64,000 nt of DNA from Deminuibacter soli (GTDB taxonomy: Bacteria > Bacteroidota > Bacteroidia > Chitinophagales > Chitinophagaceae): the NCBI RefSeq assembly GCF_003412455.1, contig NZ_QTJU01000001.1:186001-250000 (forward strand). Direction: 5' to 3'. This document shows, piece after piece, positions 18,930-27,537 of this stretch (its first letter is position 1; each line of letters starts with the position of its first letter). The position numbers and the translations under genes are program-made. The notes below the pieces were generated by a model that saw only the letters and a program-made list of their open reading frames with translations, had not been told where the DNA came from and made no database searches.

Positions 18930-19232
18930 ATGTCTGTTAAAAGCAAATCGCCGCATATACTCAATACCTCTACCAATCTGCTCGGGTTTTGTTTAATTGT
19001 ACTCACATCTATTAAAGTAGCGCATTTTAACCATGCAACCATTATCGATGACAGCACCGGTATTGCCTCCATGCTGCTCATGGCCAGTTGCCTGTTGTCT
19101 TTTTTATCCATGCGCTCAAATAATGAGCAGCGCAGTGAGCGGATGGAGAAAATAGCAGATTATGTATTTCTGCTGGGACTGATTTGCGTGAGTGTAACCA
19201 TCACTTTTGTATCCTTTAACCTGATCGCTTAA
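18930..19232 (+). CDS. Small integral membrane protein, unknown function
   Basis: This 100-residue protein has about three predicted membrane helices (residues 16-31, 42-60 and 78-97) separated by short charged loops; a KSKS N-terminus and RSNNEQRSERMEK loop suggest cytoplasmic segments. It matches no family I can name. It is monocistronic, with a good terminator 120 bases downstream. The opposite-strand ORF over the same region lacks protein-like features. Confidence 0.65.
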   Translation: MSVKSKSPHILNTSTNLLGFCLIVLTSIKVAHFNHATIIDDSTGIASMLLMASCLLSFLSMRSNNEQRSERMEKIADYVFLLGLICVSVTITFVSFNLIA

Positions 19233-19353
19233 AAGAGATAGCATCCCGGATACTGTTGCGGTAGTATTTTAATAAAATATTAAGTTTAGAGGATAATCAC
19301 TTTAAATAATCTCAGCTTATTTTTGAGGTGTACATAATAATGAAATAATTACA

Positions 19354-19385
19354 AAGGGGCTGTATCTACAGCCCCTTTTTTCTTA
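19354..19385. terminator. Intrinsic terminator
   Basis: AAGGGGCTGTA/TACAGCCCCTT stem with a two-base loop and a TTTTTT tail on the plus strand; it has an A-rich left flank so may also serve the convergent porV gene. Confidence 0.85.
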
Positions 19386-19415
19386 CATCCAACACTATTT
19401 TTCAACAACGGTTCC

Positions 19416-20522
19416 CTATTTACCGTACAATTGAAACAGAACCCCAAAACGGATGGTATTGGCCAGCGGATTGCGGTTTACCTTATCTCCCGTGGGAATA
19501 AAATAAGAGAAATTGATGGTCGCAATATCGTAGCGTAAACCCAAACCGGTTGTTACGTACTGCCAGTTGCCTGCAGCATAGGTTTGCGTGCTGTACCCAC
19601 CACGTACAAACAGGCGCTGATCATACGCATACTCCATACCCAGGCCCATTGACCAGGCATTGTTGTTAAACGAATTAAACACGCCATCTATCACGCCTTT
19701 GTTGTAATACGCATTCATGCTTTCCGTTGCATCGGGCACCTTTGGCACCAGCGATTTATTTACATCCAGTGCAATGGTGAAGCGGTTCTGATCATCCCAT
19801 ACATCTGTATAAGCAGTGCCGATACCGAGATTGGCGGGAAGGAAGTCTTTCCTGGTATTATCGTTCGTGTAACCGATTTTGGAACCGAGATTGCTGAGTG
19901 AGAAGCCAGCTGTCCAGCCTCCGCCATTTTCTTTCACCCCATTGTAAAACACAGAGAGATCCGCAGCCACTGCAGTGCCTGCTTTATAACTGCTGCCGTT
20001 TAAAGAACCGGTGGCCAGTTTTGAATGAATATAACGCAGTGCAACGCCTGCACTGAATACACGGCTTATTTTACGCGCATAACCCAGGTCAAACGCATAC
20101 TCACGCGGATGGGCAGTTGACAGCAGATCGCCATTGTAGTTGATCACATTACAGTTGCCGAGGTTAAAATACCGTACCGATCCTGTGAGCGCCTGCTCTT
20201 CATCCAGCTGTTTGTAGCCAGCCAGTGTGGCCATGTACATATCATCGGCTATATCTTTCATCCACGGTGTATACGTGGCGGCGATGCCTGCTTTTGATGC
20301 AGCAAATACTGTTTTAGCGCCATTGTAAAAAACACTGTTTGCATCGGCGCTCAAACCAATACCCGCATCGCCCATACCCCCGCTGCGTGCATCGGGCGAT
20401 ATTTTAAGAAAGGGCACAGCCGTAGTGGTTGCGTTGATGGCTGATTTTTGTGCATGTGCAGAGGACAATACAAAACCAGCCAGTATAAAGAGTGTGCAAC
20501 GATTCATTTTTATCCGTTTCAT
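19416..20522 (-). CDS. porV: PorV-type outer-membrane protein of the type IX secretion system
   Basis: This 368-residue beta-barrel protein has a signal peptide ending SSAHAQ. The N-terminal block TAVPFLKISPDARSGGMGDA is the PorV signature, and the rest is alternating beta strands of a FadL-like barrel. PorV (LptO) is the shuttle protein that collects T9SS cargo after translocation and hands it to the surface attachment complex. Here it sits at the end of an operon whose second gene is a giant T9SS cargo, suggesting a dedicated copy. Whether the genome carries another main PorV cannot be seen. An alternative start is Met6 (20507). Confidence 0.88.
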   Translation of the reverse strand: MKRIKMNRCTLFILAGFVLSSAHAQKSAINATTTAVPFLKISPDARSGGMGDAGIGLSADANSVFYNGAKTVFAASKAGIAATYTPWMKDIADDMYMATLAGYKQLDEEQALTGSVRYFNLGNCNVINYNGDLLSTAHPREYAFDLGYARKISRVFSAGVALRYIHSKLATGSLNGSSYKAGTAVAADLSVFYNGVKENGGGWTAGFSLSNLGSKIGYTNDNTRKDFLPANLGIGTAYTDVWDDQNRFTIALDVNKSLVPKVPDATESMNAYYNKGVIDGVFNSFNNNAWSMGLGMEYAYDQRLFVRGGYSTQTYAAGNWQYVTTGLGLRYDIATINFSYFIPTGDKVNRNPLANTIRFGVLFQLYGK

Positions 20523-20544
20523 TACTGCAGTTTTCAGTTGTAAG

Positions 20545-20576
20545 GCAGCCCCGCCTAATGTGTGCGGCAGGGCTGC
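20545..20576 (-). promoter_or_regulatory. Hairpin between MBG-protein and porV genes
   Basis: Seven-bp arms GCAGCCC/GGGCTGC (20545-20551, 20570-20576) with a further CGC/GCG inner pairing lie in the 63-base spacer. No T-run follows on the minus strand, so it is more likely an mRNA stability or attenuation structure than a full terminator. Confidence 0.4.
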
Positions 20577-20585
20577 AGATACTAT

Positions 20586-23500
20586 TTAGTGAACAATAAA
20601 CACTTTTGATTTAAGCGTATTTCCGTTTGCCGTAATTACCCGCACCATATACATACCGGCTGCATAACGCTGCACCGGGATATTGTAGGTATTGGCGCCT
20701 GCTATGCCGGCTATCTCCAGGTCGTTCAGGCGTTTGCCGCTGATATCGAACAGCTGCAGGTGCAGTTTACCGGCCTGTTGCAGGTTTACGTTTACACGCA
20801 GGTTACCGGCGCTGTTACACCATGCAGAGAGATAATCTTCTTTTAAACCTGCAGGCGGTAATACGGTTAATACACCATTGCCATAACGGATCGCGTAATT
20901 TTCCGTTGCCGCAGGCCCGTTAACCACAATGGTATAGGTGCCTGCCTGTGATTCTTTCACCGCTGTTGTAGTTGCTGCAGGCAGCACAGGCAGTATACTT
21001 GAATCTTCGCCTGGCGCAAAACCCTGGTAACGGATTACCAGCGTAGGGTTGTTATCGCCCTGTTGCTTGTATATGCTGTCGGCAGTGATGGTTAATATTC
21101 CTTTTACAATTACCAGTGGCTTCACCACATCCTGGGCAGGGAGATAAACATTGTCGCCCGACTGGCTGGCTGTAATGCTGACTGTACCTAATTTTTTGAT
21201 ATGTACACGATTGTTGTCAATCACTGCAACACTGGTATCGCTGCTGGTAAACACCAAAGGCAGCCCTGAACTTGCACCCGCTATCAACGTATAGTCCGGG
21301 GTGCCGTAGGTAAGCACCGGCAAACCGGGGAAGTCAATGATATTGTCTTTCAGCGGCGGCAATACTGTAAGCGTACCGGGTACATACGTAAACGAATAAC
21401 TGGGAGAAACAGCACCGCTTACAGTTATAGGATAGTAACCTGCAGGCGAATTGGTACCGGCAGCAGTACTTACCGTTGGCTGGGTGGTGAATGCCGTGTT
21501 ATCGTCGTTGTTTACAAAGCCTTTATAGGTTAATGCAAACGCCGGGTTAAGCTGTCCCTGCTTTTTGGTGTAGTTGGGCACTGTTATGGTAAGCGGTTTG
21601 CGTAAAACCGTTAAACGCTGTGATACCATCGTTACCGGGTATGCCCCCGTTGCCGCAAAAACAGCAGTGATGCTGGCTGTACCTGCACCGGTAATGCGTA
21701 CTTTCCCGTTTTCGATTATGGCGACAGCCGGGTTATCTGTTGTATATACAGGAGAACCGCCTGCATCAGATACAGCAGCAGGATCGAAAGGTGCATCACC
21801 ATAAGTCATGGCAGAGAAAGGATTCCAGGTAATAATCTGTGCATTGTTTACCGTGAGTGTGCCATTTACAAATGCAATATTGTAGTTGTCAGACGCAGCT
21901 GTGGAAGGTATTATATCGTAGGTACCTGCAGGAGAATCTTTTTGGGCAGTAGTAGCAACAGCTACTGGCACTGCCAGTTTAGAGGCATCATCACCATTTA
22001 CAAAACCGCTGTAGTTTACTGTAAACCGGGGGTTGTCTTCTCCCCTGTTACGTGTTTGGTTATTGGCAGCAATGGTGAGTGCTGCCTTACCGATGGTTAA
22101 GGTACCAGGCACATAACTGATATTGTAGTTGGCTGTAGCCGCAACACCGGTTACGTCAATGTTGTAGGCGCCGGCGCCGGTGGTTACAGGTACGGTATGG
22201 CTGGCCTGTACAAAAAAGCTAACCGAAGCAGGGCCATCGTTGAGCACCCAGCCGGTAATGCTGTACGTGGGCACAGGCAGCAAAGCCGGGCCATAGGTTT
22301 TGCTTTTGTTATCTGCCGTAACTATAAGCGCGGCCCTTGTTACCGTAAGTGTACCATTGGTATAGCTGAAGCTGTAGTTGGCTGCTGCAGCGCCAGACAG
22401 GCTGATGGCGTACACACCTGATGGAGAAGCAATATTGGCATTAACAGCCGCCACCGCCGGCGCAGTGAATACTGTTTCTGTTTCACCGTTTACCAGGCCG
22501 CTGTAATGCATGGTATAAGCAGCAGGGTTGGCTGTACCATACACACGGCTGGCATTGTCAACAGTAACATCTACCTGTTTTTTATTCACGGTAAGCACTT
22601 GCGAAGCCGTAGCTGCAGGGTTGCCGTTGCCGGGATCAAAGCTTGCAGTAATGGTAGCCGAGCCCGCGCCTTTTATGGCCACATTGCCATTGCCGTCAAT
22701 CACGGCAACTGCAGGATTGTTGCTGCTGTATACAGGTGCTAAACCGCTTGCGGCGGTTGCGCCGGGGTTAAACGGCGCATCGCCATACACGCGGGGATTG
22801 ATAGGGTTGAACGCAATATCTGATACACTTAAATTGCCGTTTTTATAAGAGATAGTATAGTTGGCCAGCGTGAGATTTTGCTGAATGGTAATTGCATAAT
22901 TACCTGCAGGTGAATTTTTATCTGCACTGCAGTTAAGTTGTACCAGCCCGTTCAGCAAGACTTCATTGTCGTTGTACACCCATCCGTTTGCATGCCAGGT
23001 AAACGCAGGTAAATCAGCACCGGGCAGCTTGCTTTTATCATCAGCGATTACCTGCAGCGGTGCTTTGCTTACCGTAAGCGTGTAACTTACCGGTGTTGCA
23101 GCTTCGTAATTAGCTGTGGCATTGGCGCTGGCAGTAATAACAGCAGTACCCGCGCCTGTGATGGAAAGCTCCCACTGGTTCAGCGCATTTTTACTTACGC
23201 TGGCCACACTGGTATTACTGCTGCTAACCGTTACAAGGTCTGCCGCTGTAGCAGTTACATCTAATGCTTCAGAAGCGTTGCCATATGTTTTTGTTGTCCC
23301 GAAATTGGCAAAGGTAATGTTGTTGGCAGCCTTGTTAACTACAAGTGTTTTGGTAATAGTTGCTGCTTTATAGGTAGCGTCACCGGGTTCGGTAACAGTG
23401 ATATCTGTTGTGCCTGCTGAAAAAATGTGTACGTTGCCCTGTGCATCTACCGAAGCTACAGCAGGGTTGCTGCTGTTGTAGGCAAAATTGGTTAAGCCCG

Positions 23501-25055
23501 CATCACTCGATGCACTTACCGGGAAATCAGCATCACCGGTTATTTTAGGCGATGTAAAGTTAACAGCCAGTGCCTGCACCAGTTTACCCGGCGTCACCAC
23601 AATTGTTACGGTTACCGGCGTTGCAGGGTTGTACACGGATGTACCATTTTGCGCTGCAGTAACAGATACTGTTCCGTTACCTGTTAAATGCAGGTATTGT
23701 TTGCCATTGCTGGTTACAATTGTGGCTATTGCTGTATTGCTGCTGGTATAGGTTACAGGCACTCCGGTTGCGGTGCTGGTAGCATTCAGCAATATATCCG
23801 CATCGTCCTGGTTTACCGGTGATGCAAGGGAAAAAGACAATGTTTGCGGCGTGCCGTCAACTGCCAGCGTTTGTGTTTGTGCAGGTGCTGCATTAAATTT
23901 TGCATCTCCCGGCTGGCTGGCTGTAATAGTCGTGGTGCCGCGGCCGGTGATATGCACCACCAGGTTGCTGCCGGCATCGGTGGTAATCTCCGCTACATTG
24001 GCATCGCTGCTCGTAAAGCCTACCGGCAAACCGGAAGAAGCCTGCGCACTTAATGAGAAATCAGCATCACCGATTTTTTTACCGGTGGGCAACGGATCGA
24101 AACTGATCGTTTGATCCTGTTTCTTAACACCGCCGCCAGACCCGTCGATCACCAGTTCGGTAACATCAGCGCCGCTGGCATTGGCGGTATTGGCTATGCC
24201 ACCATCAGTACCAGGCCAGCTGCCATCAGCAGAAGCCTTGCTGCTTACTTCTGTGCCGCCGGAAAAACTGTATTCTGCAATTTTAACAATACCGGTCGAA
24301 AGATTATTGGGTATGAATGTGCCCCATGTGCCATTTTTCCCGATCACATACTGCTGATAAAAGGCAGGGTAATCATTTACAATATTGCTTTCTGTTGCGG
24401 GAATGCCGGCATCTTCAATATAACTTCCTGCAATGGGCCTGTCACCTGCGCCGGGCGTTGCCTTATCCCATAACAATACAAAATTTTTCGGTGTTGCGCC
24501 CGTAACAGCTGTACTACGCACGCCGGTGCAATGTGCCACATCATCTCCTGCAAAGAGGGAGGTTACTGCACTGGTTGTGGTAAGACGGGTTTTAATCGTT
24601 GTACCGCCGTTCCCGTCGTTAAGCAGAACACGTATCCTGAACTGTGCGCCATCAGCAAACTGGCTGTTATAACGACCGCCGATATCCAGCACAAACCAGC
24701 CGGTATACTCGCCATTGACATCAGTAGTCAGTGTTGCATAACTTCCCGGGGTATTGAAATTGGGCGTGTTGCTAAAATATTGAAAACCTGGTGCGTTGAC
24801 ATTGATAGTAGAACCAATGCCGTTGTTGGTTGCTACTGCAGTGAGGGTAACGCCGCTGTTGAAATAAAAATAGGTGGTACCGGGCTGCAGACCAGACAGC
24901 TTTAGCCTGAAAACAAAAGGCGTATTTACCGCTACCAGGGAACTGTTTGAAGTTACCGCATACTGTGGCAGGTATATTTCGGTTAAGCTTTGTGCTGCCA
25001 GCATTACCGGCAGCATAAAAATCACAGCCAGTAGTAAGAAAAGATTTTTTTTCAC
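20586..25055 (-). CDS. Giant MBG-repeat surface protein with T9SS type A sorting domain
   Basis: This 1489-residue protein has a signal peptide (1-21, MLAAQ) and a unique N-terminal domain to about 330. A long array follows, alternating Ig-like units (QTISF...GDADF, SSGLPV, NPAVAVID) with MBG units (LTVTxAxLxVTADNKSKTYG, xYSGxVNGD, SPAGTY). The last about 85 residues are a T9SS type A sorting signal: GKLHLQLFDISGK, AGMYMVRV and LKSKVFIVH. Such proteins are exported across the outer membrane by T9SS and fixed to the surface as adhesins or stalks. It starts 29 bases after the upstream lipoprotein gene and is followed by porV, forming one operon. Adhesive function is inferred. Confidence 0.9.
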   Translation of the reverse strand: MKKNLFLLLAVIFMLPVMLAAQSLTEIYLPQYAVTSNSSLVAVNTPFVFRLKLSGLQPGTTYFYFNSGVTLTAVATNNGIGSTINVNAPGFQYFSNTPNFNTPGSYATLTTDVNGEYTGWFVLDIGGRYNSQFADGAQFRIRVLLNDGNGGTTIKTRLTTTSAVTSLFAGDDVAHCTGVRSTAVTGATPKNFVLLWDKATPGAGDRPIAGSYIEDAGIPATESNIVNDYPAFYQQYVIGKNGTWGTFIPNNLSTGIVKIAEYSFSGGTEVSSKASADGSWPGTDGGIANTANASGADVTELVIDGSGGGVKKQDQTISFDPLPTGKKIGDADFSLSAQASSGLPVGFTSSDANVAEITTDAGSNLVVHITGRGTTTITASQPGDAKFNAAPAQTQTLAVDGTPQTLSFSLASPVNQDDADILLNATSTATGVPVTYTSSNTAIATIVTSNGKQYLHLTGNGTVSVTAAQNGTSVYNPATPVTVTIVVTPGKLVQALAVNFTSPKITGDADFPVSASSDAGLTNFAYNSSNPAVASVDAQGNVHIFSAGTTDITVTEPGDATYKAATITKTLVVNKAANNITFANFGTTKTYGNASEALDVTATAADLVTVSSSNTSVASVSKNALNQWELSITGAGTAVITASANATANYEAATPVSYTLTVSKAPLQVIADDKSKLPGADLPAFTWHANGWVYNDNEVLLNGLVQLNCSADKNSPAGNYAITIQQNLTLANYTISYKNGNLSVSDIAFNPINPRVYGDAPFNPGATAASGLAPVYSSNNPAVAVIDGNGNVAIKGAGSATITASFDPGNGNPAATASQVLTVNKKQVDVTVDNASRVYGTANPAAYTMHYSGLVNGETETVFTAPAVAAVNANIASPSGVYAISLSGAAAANYSFSYTNGTLTVTRAALIVTADNKSKTYGPALLPVPTYSITGWVLNDGPASVSFFVQASHTVPVTTGAGAYNIDVTGVAATANYNISYVPGTLTIGKAALTIAANNQTRNRGEDNPRFTVNYSGFVNGDDASKLAVPVAVATTAQKDSPAGTYDIIPSTAASDNYNIAFVNGTLTVNNAQIITWNPFSAMTYGDAPFDPAAVSDAGGSPVYTTDNPAVAIIENGKVRITGAGTASITAVFAATGAYPVTMVSQRLTVLRKPLTITVPNYTKKQGQLNPAFALTYKGFVNNDDNTAFTTQPTVSTAAGTNSPAGYYPITVSGAVSPSYSFTYVPGTLTVLPPLKDNIIDFPGLPVLTYGTPDYTLIAGASSGLPLVFTSSDTSVAVIDNNRVHIKKLGTVSITASQSGDNVYLPAQDVVKPLVIVKGILTITADSIYKQQGDNNPTLVIRYQGFAPGEDSSILPVLPAATTTAVKESQAGTYTIVVNGPAATENYAIRYGNGVLTVLPPAGLKEDYLSAWCNSAGNLRVNVNLQQAGKLHLQLFDISGKRLNDLEIAGIAGANTYNIPVQRYAAGMYMVRVITANGNTLKSKVFIVH

Positions 25056-25084
25056 AAACGTGTTTTAATAGTGAAACGGTTGAA

Positions 25085-25783
25085 TTAATATAGATTCTGA
25101 AGAATGGTGTTCAGGTTAAGCAAAACGATATTCAGGCTATACCTGTCAATATCTGCATCATAAACAGGGATCCTGGTTAACTCAGCATTGCTTTTACCAG
25201 ATCCGTCTACTACGAATAGTGACAGCGCAAATCCTTTCGTTGTGCTGAAAGTTTTCCAGGGGGAATATTCATACCTGTGCAGCAACACACTATCCGGTGA
25301 TCCATAAATGGCATCGAATTTAACCCACACAGAATCCGGCAGCTGCGTGGTATTATATACAAAACGCATTTTCACTGTGCCCAAAACCGGCAGCGTATCA
25401 TTTTTACCGGGTTTTACATAAAATGGTTCTGCACCTGCAACCGGTTGGTACACCGAAAAATAATTCACTGCATTGGTTTTGGCGGTGTATAACGTATCAA
25501 CCACCACCTTGCCTGTTATACTGTTTTCCATGCGTATATGCATCTGCGGATCTGTAAAGAAGATGGTGGTATCTACCCTTCCATCCGGCCCATACAATTT
25601 GTCTGTAATCATTGCATCATTCAACCATACGCGATACGTAACAGGGTCAATTGTTGCGGCCCTGAAAGCAAACTTTGCATAGGATTGCGCTGTTACCGGT
25701 TCTCCTTTCGAGCAGGAGGCAAGCAGCACTATAACTGCAATAAGTAGCCATAATTCATGTGTTATCTTACGGCAATGTTCCAT
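25085..25783 (-). CDS. Lipoprotein, DUF4397-like, unknown function
   Basis: From the Met at 25783 (MEHCRKI), 232 residues; the reading from 25792 adds three. There is a lipoprotein signal with lipobox LLASC. The mature part begins AKFAFRAATIDPVTYRVWLND, reminiscent of the DUF4397 beta-sandwich found in Bacteroidota surface lipoproteins, but the match is by eye. It is the first gene of the operon with the giant MBG protein and porV, so it may be an accessory surface-attachment factor. Confidence 0.65.
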   Translation of the reverse strand: MEHCRKITHELWLLIAVIVLLASCSKGEPVTAQSYAKFAFRAATIDPVTYRVWLNDAMITDKLYGPDGRVDTTIFFTDPQMHIRMENSITGKVVVDTLYTAKTNAVNYFSVYQPVAGAEPFYVKPGKNDTLPVLGTVKMRFVYNTTQLPDSVWVKFDAIYGSPDSVLLHRYEYSPWKTFSTTKGFALSLFVVDGSGKSNAELTRIPVYDADIDRYSLNIVLLNLNTILQNLY

Positions 25784-25792
25784 TGTTCTCAT

Positions 25793-26110
25793 TTTTTAGC
25801 GATGCTGTTTGCCTTTCTATAGCAACCAGCCAGATATGTAGTGATGTTGTTTTCATTTTATGTGGCTTCGCAGGCAGCTTATTATGTTATGCCTGCTATA
25901 GAATAGCCATAGAAATACCTTCGCGAGCTTGTTTCAATCACACAAGGCCTCTTTCGCCGGTTTTAAAAGAAGCCCCGGCAGGCTTGGTCAGCATCAGCTT
26001 TTGATGCTGCTTAATTCAAGGCAGGCCAGGCAACCCGGCCCGCAGTGTATTGTTTTATACCAGCCCGAAAGTCTCCTTTGCAAGGGTTACTGGTTACAAC
26101 CCTGTTTTTT
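25793..26110. other. Intergenic region upstream of the MBG operon
   Basis: No convincing ORF. It should hold the promoter of the lipoprotein-MBG-porV operon. No clear TAnnTTTG box was found. Confidence 0.45.
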
Positions 26111-26140
26111 AAAAGGAAGCATTCCTGCTGGAATGCTTCC
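26111..26140 (-). terminator. Intrinsic terminator of the beta-helix lipoprotein gene
   Basis: An 11-bp perfect stem GGAAGCATTCC/GGAATGCTTCC (26115-26125, 26130-26140) with a 4-base loop; on the minus strand it is followed by TTTT. It lies 43 bases after the stop at 26183. Confidence 0.8.
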
Positions 26141-26182
26141 CGGTTAAATATTACCTGTTGCTGATAAACATGGAAGAAAGAA

Positions 26183-27481
26183 TTAGTTCCAGGTAGGCCA
26201 TGTAGTCCAGCCTGAAGTCCAGGGTGTAACACCAGCCTGGAAGGCACCTTTGTAAGTAGTGCCTGTGCCCAGCGGAGAACCTGTATTAGGCCTGAAATCA
26301 GGTGCAGTCAGGTTAAACGGAGCAACCATTTTAATTGAAGCATTGGCAGAAGCATCAGTAAATGTTGTAGCACCAGTCCATACAAAGTTGTTGAACAATG
26401 TGCTGAAAGCATGAACGATGTTACCAGACTGGGAAGAAACGGTAGAACCGTTGTCACCAGTGCTGTTATCGATACCTGTAGGGAAGCCCATGAAAACAGA
26501 GTTGGTTACTGCATAAGAACCTCTTCTGCGGAAGATGCCACCATTCAGCAAGCCTTTGGCGTTAGCCTGGGTCAGGGTTTCCATACCAATGATAGTCATG
26601 TGGTCATAAGTAGGATGAGACTGAGGCGCATCCAGTGAACCTGTACCATCATTGTCATTTTCTGTACCGTTAGGGTTGGCAGAATAAGCAGTTTTGCTTG
26701 GGTTCAGCAAAGACACGCAAAAGCTCAGCTGACCACTGAAACCGAAATCGGTATCAAATGCATCATCATCCGGAGCATAAGCTACCAGGTGATCAGCATT
26801 TACAGTACCGCCGAAAAATTCAAAAGCATCATCAGCGCCATAGATCACTTCGATAAATGACAGTGTAGTGCTTGCACCTACACCACCCAGTGTAAGGCCG
26901 TTCAGTTCATTATCAGCAGCGATAGAAGCACCTGCATATTCAATGCGTGCATATTTGATGGTACCAGAGTAATCATCAGGATCACCCAGGCCACGTCCGC
27001 CACCACCGTATTTAACGTCTACAGCAGTAGAGCCAGGTACAATACCTTCAATGGTAGTATCAGGTTTGTTGATAGGAGCAGCACCCAACAGCACTACACC
27101 ACCCCAGTCGCCAGAATGCGCTGTAGCTTCATGTGAAGTAAACACGATAGGGTTTGCAGATGTACCAACAGCGTTGATGCTTGCACCCCTGGTGATAACC
27201 AGTGCAGAAGCATCAGCAGCAACAGATTTCTTAACACCTTCAATACGTGAACCGGCATTTATTTTCAGCTCGGCACCGTTTGTTACAAACACTTTGCCAT
27301 TCAGCAGATACAGGGTATCAGCAGTTAATGTTCTGTTGGCAGAGATAATGTTAGGCAATGTAACAGTTGCAACGAAAGGACCAGCATGAGAAGCGCGGTC
27401 ATCAAACTGCTTGTCCATGTTTTTCTTGCAGGAAGTGGCAGCAATAGCAGTCACAGCTAATGCTAATACCATTTTTTTCAT
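26183..27481 (-). CDS. Beta-helix surface lipoprotein partnered with a TonB receptor
   Basis: I choose the Met at 27481 (MKKMVLALAV), giving 432 residues with lipobox ATSC (Cys18); an ORF ATG at 27505 precedes the signal peptide. The mature protein shows the recurring pattern of a right-handed parallel beta-helix: GAELKINAGSRIEG, GDWGGVVLLG, YARIEYAGA, NGLTLGGVG and YGADDAFEFFGG. Proteins like this are widespread in Bacteroidota beside TonB receptors and are often misnamed as transporters in databases. It lies 56 bases after the receptor gene and probably acts as the surface ligand-binding partner (inference). Ligand unknown. Confidence 0.75.
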   Translation of the reverse strand: MKKMVLALAVTAIAATSCKKNMDKQFDDRASHAGPFVATVTLPNIISANRTLTADTLYLLNGKVFVTNGAELKINAGSRIEGVKKSVAADASALVITRGASINAVGTSANPIVFTSHEATAHSGDWGGVVLLGAAPINKPDTTIEGIVPGSTAVDVKYGGGGRGLGDPDDYSGTIKYARIEYAGASIAADNELNGLTLGGVGASTTLSFIEVIYGADDAFEFFGGTVNADHLVAYAPDDDAFDTDFGFSGQLSFCVSLLNPSKTAYSANPNGTENDNDGTGSLDAPQSHPTYDHMTIIGMETLTQANAKGLLNGGIFRRRGSYAVTNSVFMGFPTGIDNSTGDNGSTVSSQSGNIVHAFSTLFNNFVWTGATTFTDASANASIKMVAPFNLTAPDFRPNTGSPLGTGTTYKGAFQAGVTPWTSGWTTWPTWN

Positions 27482-27537
27482 AGATAGATGTTTAAAATTG
27501 TACATAATAATGAAATGCTTATCAGAACAGGTAATAG

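Noticed and set aside
18851-19111. Minus-strand ORF opposite the small membrane protein
   Set aside because: The plus-strand frame has clear membrane helices and a terminator; the minus frame has no protein-like pattern.
21574-24905. Many plus-strand ORFs opposite the MBG gene
   Set aside because: They are low-complexity shadows of the repetitive minus-strand coding sequence.
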